A stretch of DNA of 64,000 nt from positions 256,501 through 320,500 of the forward strand of contig NZ_CP126115.1 in NCBI RefSeq assembly GCF_030123505.1, in the 5' to 3' direction. The notes beneath the pieces were generated by a model. The model did no database searches, was not told the origin of the DNA, and was given only the letters and a program-made list of their open reading frames with translations. Position numbers and translations under genes: made by a program. Positions 27,557 to 35,055 of this stretch are shown in pieces (position 1 is the stretch's first letter; each line of letters starts with the position of its first letter). Source of the DNA: Neobacillus sp. YX16. Its GTDB lineage: Bacteria; Bacillota; Bacilli; Bacillales; Cytobacillaceae.

Positions 27557-28393
27557 TTATGCATTAAATGAAACGTAGGATGGCAGTCTTAGCAGACCGG
27601 TCTTCGTTATATTTCTATATTTAACATAACATGATTTAGGTTCAATAAAGATAAACTTATCATTCTCGTCTTTCTTTGGCATTTGGTAGATTTTCTTTCT
27701 CTCTTCTTTTGGCATACCTAACTCCATTATCCCCGCATATCTTCCATCTTCATATGATAAAAGCAATCCAAATTTTTCTTTCCGGTACCCGTTAACAACC
27801 ACATTAGCATATTGGTAATTAATCACCTTGAGCCATGAGTGTGATCGTTTCCCAATTTCATAGGTGCTGTCCTTCTTCTTTAGGACAATTCCTTCGAGGT
27901 TTTGCTCTTTAATGAGGTCAAAGAGGGCTACGCCGTTGCTTTCAATGCTCATTACTTTAGATAGAATGGGCGTATTAACTGGTATGATCCCATCGAGGAT
28001 TTCTTTTCGTTCATAAAGCGGCAGGTGGGTTACCTTCTCGCCTTTTTGGTACAGCACGTCAAATACAACGAACGATACAGGCTCATGCTTCGCCATATAT
28101 TTTACCTTGTCTGAATTGAAGATTGAAAACCTACTCATTACTGCTTCGAAATCTGGTTTGCCAGAAGAATCTGTGACTACTACCTCACCATCCAGAACTG
28201 TTCCTTTAGGTATGTCCAGGTTCAAAAGTTTAGGGAAACGAGTGGTAATATCGGTATGATGGCGCGTATAAAGCTTTTTATCTTCTATATGGGAATAGAT
28301 AAGTCGGAACCCATCCATTTTCAGTTCTGAAACATAATCATCATGATTGAATGGTTCATCCGTTTTATGAAGTAGCATTGGGCTAATAAACAT
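27557..28393 (-). CDS. ATP-dependent DNA ligase
   Basis: A 278-residue ligase of the small phage/LigB type. Motif I is ELKMDGFRL with Lys25 as the adenylated residue, motif III VLDGEVVV, motif IV FVVFDVLY, and motifs V-VI GIVLKKKDSTYEIGKRSHSWLKV. A short OB domain completes it. Host bacteria use an NAD-dependent ligase for replication, so this is an element- or repair-specific enzyme. The ATG at 28393 is preceded by GAGGTGAT at 4 bases. It is transcribed opposite to the toxin-antitoxin genes. Confidence 0.93.
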   Translation of the reverse strand: MFISPMLLHKTDEPFNHDDYVSELKMDGFRLIYSHIEDKKLYTRHHTDITTRFPKLLNLDIPKGTVLDGEVVVTDSSGKPDFEAVMSRFSIFNSDKVKYMAKHEPVSFVVFDVLYQKGEKVTHLPLYERKEILDGIIPVNTPILSKVMSIESNGVALFDLIKEQNLEGIVLKKKDSTYEIGKRSHSWLKVINYQYANVVVNGYRKEKFGLLLSYEDGRYAGIMELGMPKEERKKIYQMPKKDENDKFIFIEPKSCYVKYRNITKTGLLRLPSYVSFNA

Positions 28394-28641
28394 ACTTATC
28401 ACCTCATTATAATGATACTACGGAAATGTTTTGCATGAATTAGGAGGTTGTTGGAAAGAGTCTAATCCAAGAAGAATAAACACTATTTTATGTAGGTCTT
28501 ATTCAGCTAAAGGTATAGTTTAGTTAAATAAAGTTAATGGATCGACTCGACTCACCTGACCTTTTTTCGTGACTTAAGGGCATTCCCACAAGAAAAAGGT
28601 ATTATAGTATAAAATATGGTAAGCAACAACATAGAAAGCAT

Positions 28642-28678
28642 AAAAAACCACCTATCATAAAGATTGGTGATTTTTTTT
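28642..28678. terminator. Bidirectional terminator
   Basis: Arms CCACCTATC / GATTGGTGA-type with T runs on both strands; ends the minus-strand gene at 28700. The stretch 28394-28640 upstream of it shows only AT-rich DNA with no gene. Confidence 0.65.
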
Positions 28679-28699
28679 ACTTTTAGAACTGTTAAGGGG

Positions 28700-29149
28700 T
28701 TACTGGTGGAAAACAATGGCATTGATTGATCTATCTAGAACTATCTCGAAGTCAATATTATCTTCTTGTGTCTCATCACCACGTGTAACTTCTATGTTAT
28801 ATAAATAGGTGCCGGGTAAGAGAGGTACATCTGTCCACGTTAATGTAATAGCGTCAATGACACTGCCGAGTTCACCTACAAATTTCATATTTCCTCTTTC
28901 TCCATAATTAACAGATGTGAGGACAGTTGCATCACGCCTGAGATTGAAGGCTATAGTAAAACCCCATTGGCTAGCTTGTTCAAGTGCTCTAACAACAGTC
29001 TCGACCATTGCATCTATTTTTACTCGTTCATTTGGTAACGTAGTTATAACAGGAACTGAAATCACAACAGTTGGAGTTGCTGGTAAAAGAGTTATGGTAT
29101 CGCTCGCTTGGTTAAAAAAATAACTTGGACAACAAATTCTTAAGCCCAT
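28700..29149 (-). CDS. Hypothetical protein, possible spore-surface type
   Basis: A 149-residue protein with a perfect ribosome site (GGAGGTGAT, 5 bases). It has few charged residues at the N-terminus, several prolines and valines, and ends in beta-rich sequence (LTWTDVPLLPGTYLYNIEVTRG), suggesting a jelly-roll or similar beta sandwich. Comparable folds occur in the C-terminal domains of exosporium proteins of spore formers, but I cannot show that here. No signal peptide is seen. It stands alone with terminators on both sides. Confidence 0.6.
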   Translation of the reverse strand: MGLRICCPSYFFNQASDTITLLPATPTVVISVPVITTLPNERVKIDAMVETVVRALEQASQWGFTIAFNLRRDATVLTSVNYGERGNMKFVGELGSVIDAITLTWTDVPLLPGTYLYNIEVTRGDETQEDNIDFEIVLDRSINAIVFHQ

Positions 29150-29344
29150 TTAATCACCTCCACTACATTATGTTATTAACAGTATATGTGTTAGTAATGG
29201 ATAGGGGTGGACGAACAGTATAGAATAAAAGCATAATTTTATAATAAAACTAACCAGAATTAAACGGGTATGAAGGTCCAAGTAACATAGATTTGTGAAC
29301 TTAAGCTAACAATTGCTTTAGTTGAATAAGAAAATAAAATCATT

Positions 29345-29378
29345 AAAAAACACCGTGATTAATTACGGTGCCTTTTTG
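29345..29378. terminator. Bidirectional terminator
   Basis: CACCGTGATT / AATTACGGTG arms with T runs on both sides. The rest of 29150-29524 holds no gene that I can support. Confidence 0.75.
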
Positions 29379-29524
29379 TGTGCCAGTTCATACTGAACCG
29401 GTTAAGATATGGCTGTTTTTTTACTGTTCAAGGTTAATAAAGATGTTGAAATATTGTAACATGCAAAGCAGCATGCAAGTTAATTAACGATTATGCTTAT
29501 ATGGAAAACCGAAGGAGGTATTTC

Positions 29525-29941
29525 ATGGAGGTATATCAAGCAGATAAGCAATTTGTTTTAGGAGTGGCTGGTGGGGAAATCTATTCTTTGAAAAGCGGAC
29601 CTGAAGCTATTATTTCGGTCAACAGACCAGTTCCAACTAAGATGTGGACAATACCCACGATAATAGATAGGAACTTACATAAGGGAGAAGAATGGAGAGT
29701 AACCACTGAATTTAGGCAATTTTTATGTGATGATAGAAAAGTATATATCCTTCAATTTGACTACCATAGAATAAAACCTGGATATTGCGGTGGAAAAGCT
29801 GAATTTTTTCTAACAGAGGAAGACGTGAACAATAAGATAGAATCTCTACGCAAAACAAGTCGAGTGTCTGAATTTACCTGGGACCCAACCATTCCAACAT
29901 GGAAAGAAGTTCAATTTATAAAGTATTATCGAAAAGTTTAA
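29525..29941 (+). CDS. Hypothetical protein
   Basis: A 138-residue protein from the ATG at 29525, which has GAAGGAGGT 6 bases upstream; eight further upstream codons are in frame but overlap the ribosome site. The composition is mixed with many aromatic residues (MWTIPTIIDRN, WRVTTEFRQFL), suggesting a compact soluble fold. No family is recognised. A terminator follows at 30005. Confidence 0.65.
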   Translation: MEVYQADKQFVLGVAGGEIYSLKSGPEAIISVNRPVPTKMWTIPTIIDRNLHKGEEWRVTTEFRQFLCDDRKVYILQFDYHRIKPGYCGGKAEFFLTEEDVNNKIESLRKTSRVSEFTWDPTIPTWKEVQFIKYYRKV

Positions 29942-30004
29942 AGGTGATCTATGAGACACAGTATGGAAAAAATTATACCGCACTGTATTTAGTTTAGGTA
30001 TAGT

Positions 30005-30033
30005 AGAAGGGGCTATTACTTAGCTTCTTTTTT
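30005..30033 (+). terminator. Terminator
   Basis: AGAAGGGGCT / AGCTTCT-type stem followed by TTTTTT. Confidence 0.6.
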
Positions 30034-30090
30034 ATATTGTCTAGAATAAGAATAAGCCCATCTCATCGGAGAGGGCTCTATTACTAATTC

Positions 30091-30216
30091 TTATTGCGGT
30101 ATAAAGCAAATCCAGCACCTTTTAAAACTAATTCCTTTCCCTATGTTTTTTTGAACAAGTGCCTCTTTTAGCCTAAACAATGCTATTTCTTTTGCTGCCT
30201 CTGGTGTATTACCAAA
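30091..30216 (-). pseudogene. Fragment of a hypothetical protein gene
   Basis: A 41-codon open stretch on the minus strand, without a start codon and preceded by an in-frame stop, encodes NTPEAAKEIALFRLKEALVQ and a short tail. It reads like the middle of a helical phage or element protein that has lost its 5' part. Confidence 0.3.
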
Positions 30217-30245
30217 TCAATAAGCACGATTAGGGGGATAAAGTG

Positions 30246-30362
30246 ATGAAAAAGCTGTTGGTATTAATCAGCATGTTGTCGGTGTCGATTGTAGATTATG
30301 GCAGAATGCCCGTTTTGTTTAGGACATGCTCCCTTTATATACATTGTCCATATTTTATATAA
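30246..30362 (+). CDS. Possible 38-residue peptide with signal-like N-terminus
   Basis: ATG at 30246 after AGGGGGATAAAG; starts MKKLLVLISMLSVSIV, a typical signal-peptide beginning, then ends after 38 residues. It may be the remnant of a secreted protein gene or a small exported peptide, and it lies just upstream of a Cys-rich small protein. Confidence 0.3.
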   Translation: MKKLLVLISMLSVSIVDYGRMPVLFRTCSLYIHCPYFI

Positions 30363-30383
30363 AAAAGGGAGTGGTGTGAAACC

Positions 30384-30563
30384 ATGAAAAATCCATATAA
30401 CTGTTACTCTAACCCGTGTCACTATACGCAATTATGGTGTTGTGAGTATTGGACAGGCAGAAGTTATTATAGGAAGTGCTTTTCAGATGGATGTCCTTAT
30501 GTACACAATGGAAATCCTTTGTGGAATCAATGGGAAGTAGACAGCTGTTCACAGTGTCAATAA
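30384..30563 (+). CDS. Small cysteine- and aromatic-rich protein
   Basis: A 59-residue protein starting MKNPYNCYSNPCHYTQLW, with eight cysteines (positions 7, 12, 19, 20, 32, 37, 55, 58) and 13 aromatic residues. The ATG is 21 bp after the upstream short frame and has GGGAGTGGTGTG before it. The even cysteine spacing suggests either disulphides or a zinc-binding fold. No signal peptide of its own is present. It is followed by a terminator. No family is recognised. Confidence 0.5.
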   Translation: MKNPYNCYSNPCHYTQLWCCEYWTGRSYYRKCFSDGCPYVHNGNPLWNQWEVDSCSQCQ

Positions 30564-30587
30564 AATATTGAAAATAGAGAATGAAAA

Positions 30588-30616
30588 AACCTTTCGAGAT
30601 TATCGAAGGGTTCTTT
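30588..30616 (+). terminator. Terminator
   Basis: AACCTTTCGA / TCGAAGGGTT arms, followed by TCTTTG. Confidence 0.5.
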
Positions 30617-30696
30617 GTTGGTGTTCATTTGGAGCAAGGCCGTGATCAGCTCCTACTTCAAGTTTTGGATATTTTGGTGGCAAAATAAAAAGCCAC

Positions 30697-30918
30697 TCAT
30701 TCATGAGCCGCTTTCTCCAGGTTCTTAACCAGCAGGGTTAAATCCTCTCCATTTACAATTACCTTTTCAAGTTCACATGGATATGGGTGTTCTTTTTTAA
30801 TCCACTTCCAAAAGTCATAAGCTACTTCATCAGGTTTCCTATTCTTTAATGGATAATTTCCCCTCCGTAGCACACTATTGTCGTTCGTGGTGTAGAAAAT
30901 CTGAATCAGTACGTTCAT
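30697..30918 (-). CDS. Small hypothetical protein of the regulator operon
   Basis: About 73 residues from ATG 30918 (GAGG 9 bases upstream). The sequence has an alternating beta-helix character (NVLIQIFYTTND, EVAYDFWKWIKKEHPYP). It is the last of three overlapping minus-strand genes that begin with a Cro/CI-type regulator, so it probably belongs to a regulatory or immunity cassette of the element. Family unknown. Confidence 0.6.
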   Translation of the reverse strand: MNVLIQIFYTTNDNSVLRRGNYPLKNRKPDEVAYDFWKWIKKEHPYPCELEKVIVNGEDLTLLVKNLEKAAHE

Positions 30919-31060
30919 TCTTTTCATCCTCGTACATTTTCTTCAATATTTTATCGGTTTCCATTGTTACATTGTAAAAATGGACTATCATTTGAATGTC
31001 TCTAGGAGTATATCCATTTTCCTCAAATTGTTGAATCAGTTTCTTCCACTTTTCGTTCAT
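30875..31060 (-). CDS. Small helical hypothetical protein
   Basis: A 61-residue protein from the ATG at 31060, which has GGTGGATGAT upstream. It is helical and charged (NEKWKKLIQQFEENGYTPRD) and overlaps both neighbours, indicating an operon: the XRE regulator upstream and the 73-residue protein downstream. Function unknown. Confidence 0.6.
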   Translation of the reverse strand: MNEKWKKLIQQFEENGYTPRDIQMIVHFYNVTMETDKILKKMYEDEKNERTDSDFLHHERQ

Positions 31061-31241
31061 AGAGATCATCCACCTTAACTCCTAAAAAGTCGGCTAATTG
31101 AAAAGCCTTATCGAGCGATGGTAAGGTTTTTCCAGTGCTCCAATTTGACAATGTATTAGCAGATACCCCTAGCTTTTTCATTATGTATTCCCTTTTAAAC
31201 GGTGATTGCTTGATTAATTGCCCAATGTTGCTTTTGTACAT
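31023..31241 (-). CDS. XRE-family transcriptional regulator (Cro/CI type)
   Basis: A 72-residue protein that is almost entirely one XRE helix-turn-helix domain: IMKKLGVSANTLSNWSTGKTLPSLDKAFQLADFLGVKVDDLY. The ATG at 31241 has GAGGTG 6 bases upstream; a longer frame further upstream lacks a ribosome site. It heads a three-gene overlapping operon and is divergent from a small plus-strand gene at 31394, so it probably represses the shared intergenic promoters. Confidence 0.85.
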   Translation of the reverse strand: MYKSNIGQLIKQSPFKREYIMKKLGVSANTLSNWSTGKTLPSLDKAFQLADFLGVKVDDLYERKVEETDSTI

Positions 31242-31393
31242 TATGAACACCTCACCATATAATTCGACAAAATTCATTGTTATTCCTTTAACAATATTAC
31301 TCACAAAAAAATCAAACTATTTTTGTGATAGATAGTTATATATAGGTCATAGCGCTCATACCATTTAGTAATTGAGATAAAGGAGGAAAAAAC

Positions 31394-31600
31394 ATGAGCA
31401 ACAAAAAAGTAAAATCAGTTTCTTTTAATATAACCAATCAAAAGGAGAAAGAGTTTTTAGAGCGCCTAGAAAAAGAAAAGATAGAGTTTAGTGGGTATGT
31501 TAAGGAATTGATCTTCGCAGATTTACATCGGCGCAACGAACCACTTAAGATTGTCAAACGAAGCGAGGGTGGTGGTATTAAAATAATAGTCTGTAAGTAA
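31394..31600 (+). CDS. Small ribbon-helix-helix-like protein
   Basis: A 68-residue protein with AAAGGAGG 7 bases upstream. The start KVKSVSFNITNQKEKEFLERL followed by FSGYVKELIFADL fits a ribbon-helix-helix DNA-binding fold: a short beta strand then two helices. Such proteins accompany plasmid and integrative-element maintenance genes. It is divergent from the XRE regulator. Confidence 0.65.
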   Translation: MSNKKVKSVSFNITNQKEKEFLERLEKEKIEFSGYVKELIFADLHRRNEPLKIVKRSEGGGIKIIVCK

Positions 31601-31688
31601 TACCTCCTCCCAATAAGATTCCACAGTACCACTGTAACAGGCTTGACATTGTCAATCGTCATGAACATTACAATAGGGAGGTCTTCTA

Positions 31689-31964
31689 ATGATAGAGGGG
31701 AAGGGGCTTGGTGGAAAGAGGGTTCATAGGGTGAACGTATCGCTGACGAACAAGCAAGCTTTTAAACTGAACCGACTGGCAACGGCATGCAATATGAAGC
31801 CGACGACACTGGCTACAGTACTAATTGAAAAGGGACTTAATGATGTCAGTCTTGTCTCAGAGATGCAAAAGGAGTATTGCACAGAAAAAGCTTACCGAGT
31901 GATTGTTGTTAATAATAATGGTGAACTGAACTACGTTTTGAGCGGAAGAGAGGACATCACATGA
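31689..31964 (+). CDS. Second ribbon-helix-helix-like protein
   Basis: A 91-residue protein with GGGAGG 8 bases upstream. Residues 12-50 (VHRVNVSLTNKQAFKLNRLATACNMKPTTLA as beta strand plus two helices) look like a ribbon-helix-helix regulator; the C-terminal part is unfamiliar. It overlaps the next gene by ATGA. A partition or copy-control function is possible because it sits in an element with its own replication protein. Confidence 0.65.
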   Translation: MIEGKGLGGKRVHRVNVSLTNKQAFKLNRLATACNMKPTTLATVLIEKGLNDVSLVSEMQKEYCTEKAYRVIVVNNNGELNYVLSGREDIT

Positions 31965-32206
31965 GCTGGATCAGTTATATTACTGGCGGTATGACTGTGA
32001 TATTGGCATATGCCTTTTACACTGTAGGGATGGAAGATGAGGAAGAGGAGTTGGTCTTAGTTGGTAATAACCAGGATAACAATGAATTCAATGGTAGATA
32101 CGTGACGCTAAGTTGTCAAACATGTAGAAAATTAAAGAAGCACCGGGAAGTTGAAACTAATCTTTACCAGTGTACAAAATGTAAGCGACATGTAGATTTG
32201 CGATAA
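31961..32206 (+). CDS. Small membrane-anchored zinc-ribbon protein
   Basis: An 81-residue protein with one N-terminal membrane helix (SYITGGMTVILAYAFYTVG), an acidic linker and a C-terminal four-cysteine zinc ribbon (CQTCRKLKK ... CTKCKRH). Its start overlaps the preceding gene by ATGA. The layout resembles a membrane-tethered sensor or anchor, but no family is recognised. Confidence 0.65.
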   Translation: MSWISYITGGMTVILAYAFYTVGMEDEEEELVLVGNNQDNNEFNGRYVTLSCQTCRKLKKHREVETNLYQCTKCKRHVDLR

Positions 32207-32230
32207 TATTAGAATATCTAAGATTGGGAT

Positions 32231-32267
32231 TAAAAAGGTCGTTTCAAGTTGTTGAAATCACTTTTTA
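32231..32267 (+). terminator. Possible terminator
   Basis: Imperfect stem with TAAAAAG / CTTTTTA outer arms. Confidence 0.35.
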
Positions 32268-32353
32268 ATACAATAACAATGTTCTTTTTCTCAAAAGTGA
32301 ATAAAAGAAAACTGTAAGAATCCTCTATGACGACAGCAATGAATCTACACTTA

Positions 32354-32386
32354 ATAAGGCACCTGTTAGGGTGCCTTATGGTTTTT
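32354..32386 (+). terminator. Terminator
   Basis: ATAAGGCAC / GTGCCTTAT perfect arms, then GGTTTTT. It separates the plus-strand small genes from the minus-strand deaminase pair. Confidence 0.8.
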
Positions 32387-32428
32387 AGTGATCTAAAGCG
32401 TGTTCACACTAACAATTAAGTTTTTTAT

Positions 32429-32977
32429 TTATGCAGACCCCATTTTATCAGGAGGTATTGGATTAACAATTATGGAACCTTGAAAATCTGTTAATTTTTC
32501 TCCAGAAAACTTAATCTCTTTACCGAAGTTGACCTTTTTTAGTTTTATGAGATCTAGGGTTTTGTTATCGAAAATTTTTATTTCTATATTCATGTTTCTG
32601 TTATCCGTGTTTTCATCACTCTGTTCTTTAAACTTACTTTTTATAATACGATTATTAAAATTTATCAATTGTTCATTACTTATTATCCAGTCTTTGTCTT
32701 GGAGATCTCCATTTTTATGGTATCTGGAAATTTCCGATAAAAGAAATTCTATTGGCTCCCGGTCGCTATCTGTGATTTTCTTTTCATATTTCTCAGTTTG
32801 GAGAAGATTAAATATAGCGGCCAAGCCATAATAATACCCTTTAGAAAACCCAAAAAAGGATATTAAATCTTCTAAAACAATTGATATCGTAGGACCTACT
32901 GTGCTATCCGGTTCTTCAATAACGTCTAAAAATTCATACTCCACTGTACGTTTTATATCATCCTGTGTATACTCCAT
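32429..32977 (-). CDS. Partner of the deaminase-like protein (unrecognised)
   Basis: A 182-residue protein whose ATG shares a base with the stop codon of the deaminase-like gene (TAATG), so the two are translationally coupled. The N-terminal half is helical and acidic (EYEFLDVIEEPDSTVG), and the C-terminal part has beta strands with several Lys-rich turns. No membrane segment or signal peptide is seen and I recognise no family. Tight coupling to a predicted deaminase makes an immunity, antitoxin or accessory subunit likely; this is inference from position. Confidence 0.6.
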   Translation of the reverse strand: MEYTQDDIKRTVEYEFLDVIEEPDSTVGPTISIVLEDLISFFGFSKGYYYGLAAIFNLLQTEKYEKKITDSDREPIEFLLSEISRYHKNGDLQDKDWIISNEQLINFNNRIIKSKFKEQSDENTDNRNMNIEIKIFDNKTLDLIKLKKVNFGKEIKFSGEKLTDFQGSIIVNPIPPDKMGSA

Positions 32978-33630
32978 TATTTTCCCCCCTTTGTAGGTAC
33001 TTGTCTGTAGAAGACATTAACTTCAATTTTAGAGTATTTAGCGGAAAATTCTTTTATAATCCGTTCGCAGCTAGGACAAACAGCCAACTCAGTATAAATA
33101 TTTATTTTACCTGTTGGTGTATAACCCTGTACTTCCTTAATTTTATTTTGTATCTTCTCATATATATATGCAATAATTTTGTATTCTGTATCAACGTTTC
33201 GGAGACTATAGTTTATCCGCTTCTTTTCTTGTCCTTCTCCTTCAGTGATTGTAATTGCTTCTGGCAATTTTTTTGACCGTTTTACCTGACTATTCTCTTT
33301 ATATTCAATATTACTGGAACTAACATAAGATGCCATGGACATTCCTGGAACCCATTTTTTTGCAGCAAATTCGTGTGGTAAAACTTCCAAATGTGATTTG
33401 AAGAAATCATTACCAATTTTGCTATGAGCAATAATTGTATTTTTCCCTATTCCAGGTATATCATAACTTGCTACTCCAAAGTTACCAAAATCAAATTTCA
33501 ATTTTATTGAGTTATCTAACTTGCCATTCACAGCAAGCGTGTCAATCATTACCTCAATGTCATGTTTGACATTCCTAAAGTATCTCCCCAGCTCATCTTT
33601 TGCATAAAAAATCCCAATCAACTTAATCAT
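32977..33630 (-). CDS. Deaminase-like protein with CxxC active-site motif
   Basis: A 217-residue protein. The C-terminal half carries the pattern of the deaminase fold found in polymorphic toxins: helix NVDTEYKIIAYIYEKI, then strand GKINIYTELAVCPSCERII, then helix and strand KEFSAKYSKIEVNVFY. CPSC would bind the catalytic zinc together with a residue of the DTE segment. This resembles the BURPS668_1122-type toxin deaminases. The N-terminal 110 residues are unfamiliar and lack a secretion signal or repeats, so it is a stand-alone cytoplasmic protein. ATG 33630 is used; a TTG at 33621 has better spacing from AAGGATGAT. Confidence 0.65.
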   Translation of the reverse strand: MIKLIGIFYAKDELGRYFRNVKHDIEVMIDTLAVNGKLDNSIKLKFDFGNFGVASYDIPGIGKNTIIAHSKIGNDFFKSHLEVLPHEFAAKKWVPGMSMASYVSSSNIEYKENSQVKRSKKLPEAITITEGEGQEKKRINYSLRNVDTEYKIIAYIYEKIQNKIKEVQGYTPTGKINIYTELAVCPSCERIIKEFSAKYSKIEVNVFYRQVPTKGGK

Positions 33631-33678
33631 CCTTAACGAATTTATTTTTAATATAATAGAATTTTAGCATTTTTACTT

Positions 33679-34026
33679 TTGTTTATGGTAATATATTGCA
33701 TTAAATTATTCTTAATTAACTGCTTTGGCCGCAGTGCAATTAATGGTGAAGATGATACTAAGCCAATCGATAAAGAGAAGCCTTTCAAGTTATCGGTATC
33801 TTCAAGATTTATGAAAACTCCTTTACATCAAAAAATAGTTGATGTCATTGAGGAAACCGTAGCAGAATTCGGACATTTGGGAGCATTTGAATTGGTGGAC
33901 ATTACTCATGTCCAGGGCGGTCCGTGGGACAGGACTTATAGACGAGGCTCTGGTCGGGATGGAAAAATCCCGTATTCGCTTATTGAAGATTATTGTTTAA
34001 CTGAATCTGTAACTAATGCTAATTAA
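33679..34026 (+). pseudogene. 5'-truncated Panacea-domain (DUF4065) protein
   Basis: The frame is open for 115 codons but only the C-terminal part looks like a protein family: VIEETVAEFGHLGAFELVDI followed by THVQGGPWDRTYRR and IPYSLIEDYC match the end of the Panacea domain, found in antitoxins that partner diverse toxins. The expected N-terminal 50-60 residues with the W.yGPV motif are missing, replaced by a hydrophobic stretch read through AT-rich DNA, and there is no ribosome site. It is divergent from the deaminase-like gene. A truncated relic is the simplest reading. Confidence 0.55.
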
Positions 34027-34029
34027 GCA

Positions 34030-34060
34030 AGCCCTTCTCCGTAGAGAGGGCTTTATATTT
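34030..34060 (+). terminator. Terminator near the right end of element 1
   Basis: AGCCCTTCTC / GAGAGGGCT arms followed by a T-rich tail. Confidence 0.7.
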
Positions 34061-34098
34061 TTCACATAAACGTCATAAGGGATTAGGGGTTATTTTTT

Positions 34099-34118
34099 TG
34101 TCCTCCTGTTTGTCCTCG
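34099..34118. repeat. Right inner repeats of element 1
   Basis: TGTCCTCC (34099-34106) and TGTCCTCG (34111-34118), 12 bp apart, mirroring the pair near attL. Confidence 0.65.
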
Positions 34119-34218
34119 GCCTATTTGCAAATTATTACAAACTATTTTAATTAAAGCTTGGAAAATGTCGATTTATCGCGGTATTTTATATTCATTTTCT
34201 TCTATAATATACGAAAAT

Positions 34219-34240
34219 GAATGGGCGGCATGATGTAATA
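34219..34240. repeat. attR of element 1 / attL of element 2
   Basis: Perfect 22-bp copy of the groEL 3' end, including the stop codon, but not preceded by groEL sequence. Confidence 0.88.
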
Positions 34241-34365
34241 GCTGCTCAACCCCTTGATATACAAGGTTTTTTAAGGAGTTTGCTAACAAATTGCTAACAT
34301 AATGTTAAAAGTAAAAGAGGCTTTTCATTAGTTTTTTCAAACTTTTGAAAAGCCTCTTTTTTTTA
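34241..34365. other. Left end of element 2: terminator, arm sites, hairpin
   Basis: CCTTG...CAAGG followed by TTTTTT (34252-34272) is a small terminator; TGCTAAC repeats follow at 34281 and 34292; a hairpin AAAAGAGGC / GCCTCTTTT with T8 is at 34313-34365. The same three parts in the same order recur at 40780-40888. The hairpin is where an integrase gene would end. From 34366 to 34612 no gene or fragment is recognisable. Confidence 0.6.
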
Positions 34366-34612
34366 TATGTTCCTTGTTAAAGTATCCCTTTTTTTTTGCA
34401 GAAAGTGCCATCCATTTATAATTAGATATCTGACCTTGTTTCCTAAAGTACAATTTTATAAATTGCTTCGTGATCCATTTGGTCTAAATCTTTTTACAGT
34501 TTACTTATAATATTAGTTGGAAAGTAGATTATGCTCACACCTAGGATGCGTTGTGGTTATTGATTTAGATTATCCGAGAAACCACCAAAACTAAATACAA
34601 CTATAATACATG

Positions 34613-34657
34613 AAAAAAAAGCGAAGGCTTCCTCAATTTTATTGAGGAAGCCTTCGC
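34613..34657 (-). terminator. Strong orphan terminator
   Basis: GCGAAGGCTTCCTCAA and its perfect complement form a 16-bp stem; the T run is on the minus strand, yet no minus-strand gene lies upstream. It may be left over from a lost gene. Confidence 0.6.
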
Positions 34658-34760
34658 TTATCTAAACTATAGTGCCCTTTTCAGTGACCTCATGTAGCCT
34701 TCTGTTTTTTTGGAATATTCGTAAGAAAGATTACATTAATTTGACATGTAAGGGTGAAAT

Positions 34761-34793
34761 GTTAAGGAAAAGTTAAGGAACGAATTTCATAAT
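34761..34793 (+). promoter_or_regulatory. Promoter with 11-bp direct repeats (response-regulator site)
   Basis: GTTAAGGAA at 34761-34769 and 34772-34780 (period 11) lies where a -35 would be, 8 bp before CATAAT (34788-34793). This is the classical architecture for an OmpR-family activator, and such a regulator is encoded at 38212. Confidence 0.6.
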
Positions 34794-34826
34794 GGGCTTA
34801 TCAACGTAAAATAAGGAGGCATAAAA

Positions 34827-35036
34827 ATGGAACAAGCTAAACAAAATCTAATAAAAATTTTACTCATCGTAAATTTGGTGATAAGTACGTGTGCAGCTAT
34901 TGGGGTAGGATATTTAGTTTATAAACAAAGTACAATCCTTGATTTTTCAGAAATGGGGCCAAGAGGGAATGGTCAAATGTTCCCGGGTAATGGTCAATTC
35001 CAGCCGGGTCGCGACCAATCAGGCCAAAATCAATGA
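34827..35036 (+). CDS. Small membrane protein of the ABC operon
   Basis: A 69-residue protein with AAGGAGG 9 bases upstream, one membrane helix (ILLIVNLVISTCAAIGVGYLV) and an extracellular tail rich in Gly, Asn, Gln and Pro. It is the first gene of the exporter operon. The Gly/Pro-rich tail resembles the C-terminal tail of the adaptor protein encoded next. It may assist the exporter or be a small regulator; no family is recognised. Confidence 0.7.
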   Translation: MEQAKQNLIKILLIVNLVISTCAAIGVGYLVYKQSTILDFSEMGPRGNGQMFPGNGQFQPGRDQSGQNQ

Positions 35037-35055
35037 TGGAAAGGAGAAGAGAATT

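Noticed and set aside
34939..35055. A longer N-terminus for the MacA-like adaptor
   Set aside because: It overlaps the preceding membrane-protein gene, and the TTG at 35056 has a good ribosome site right before the membrane anchor.
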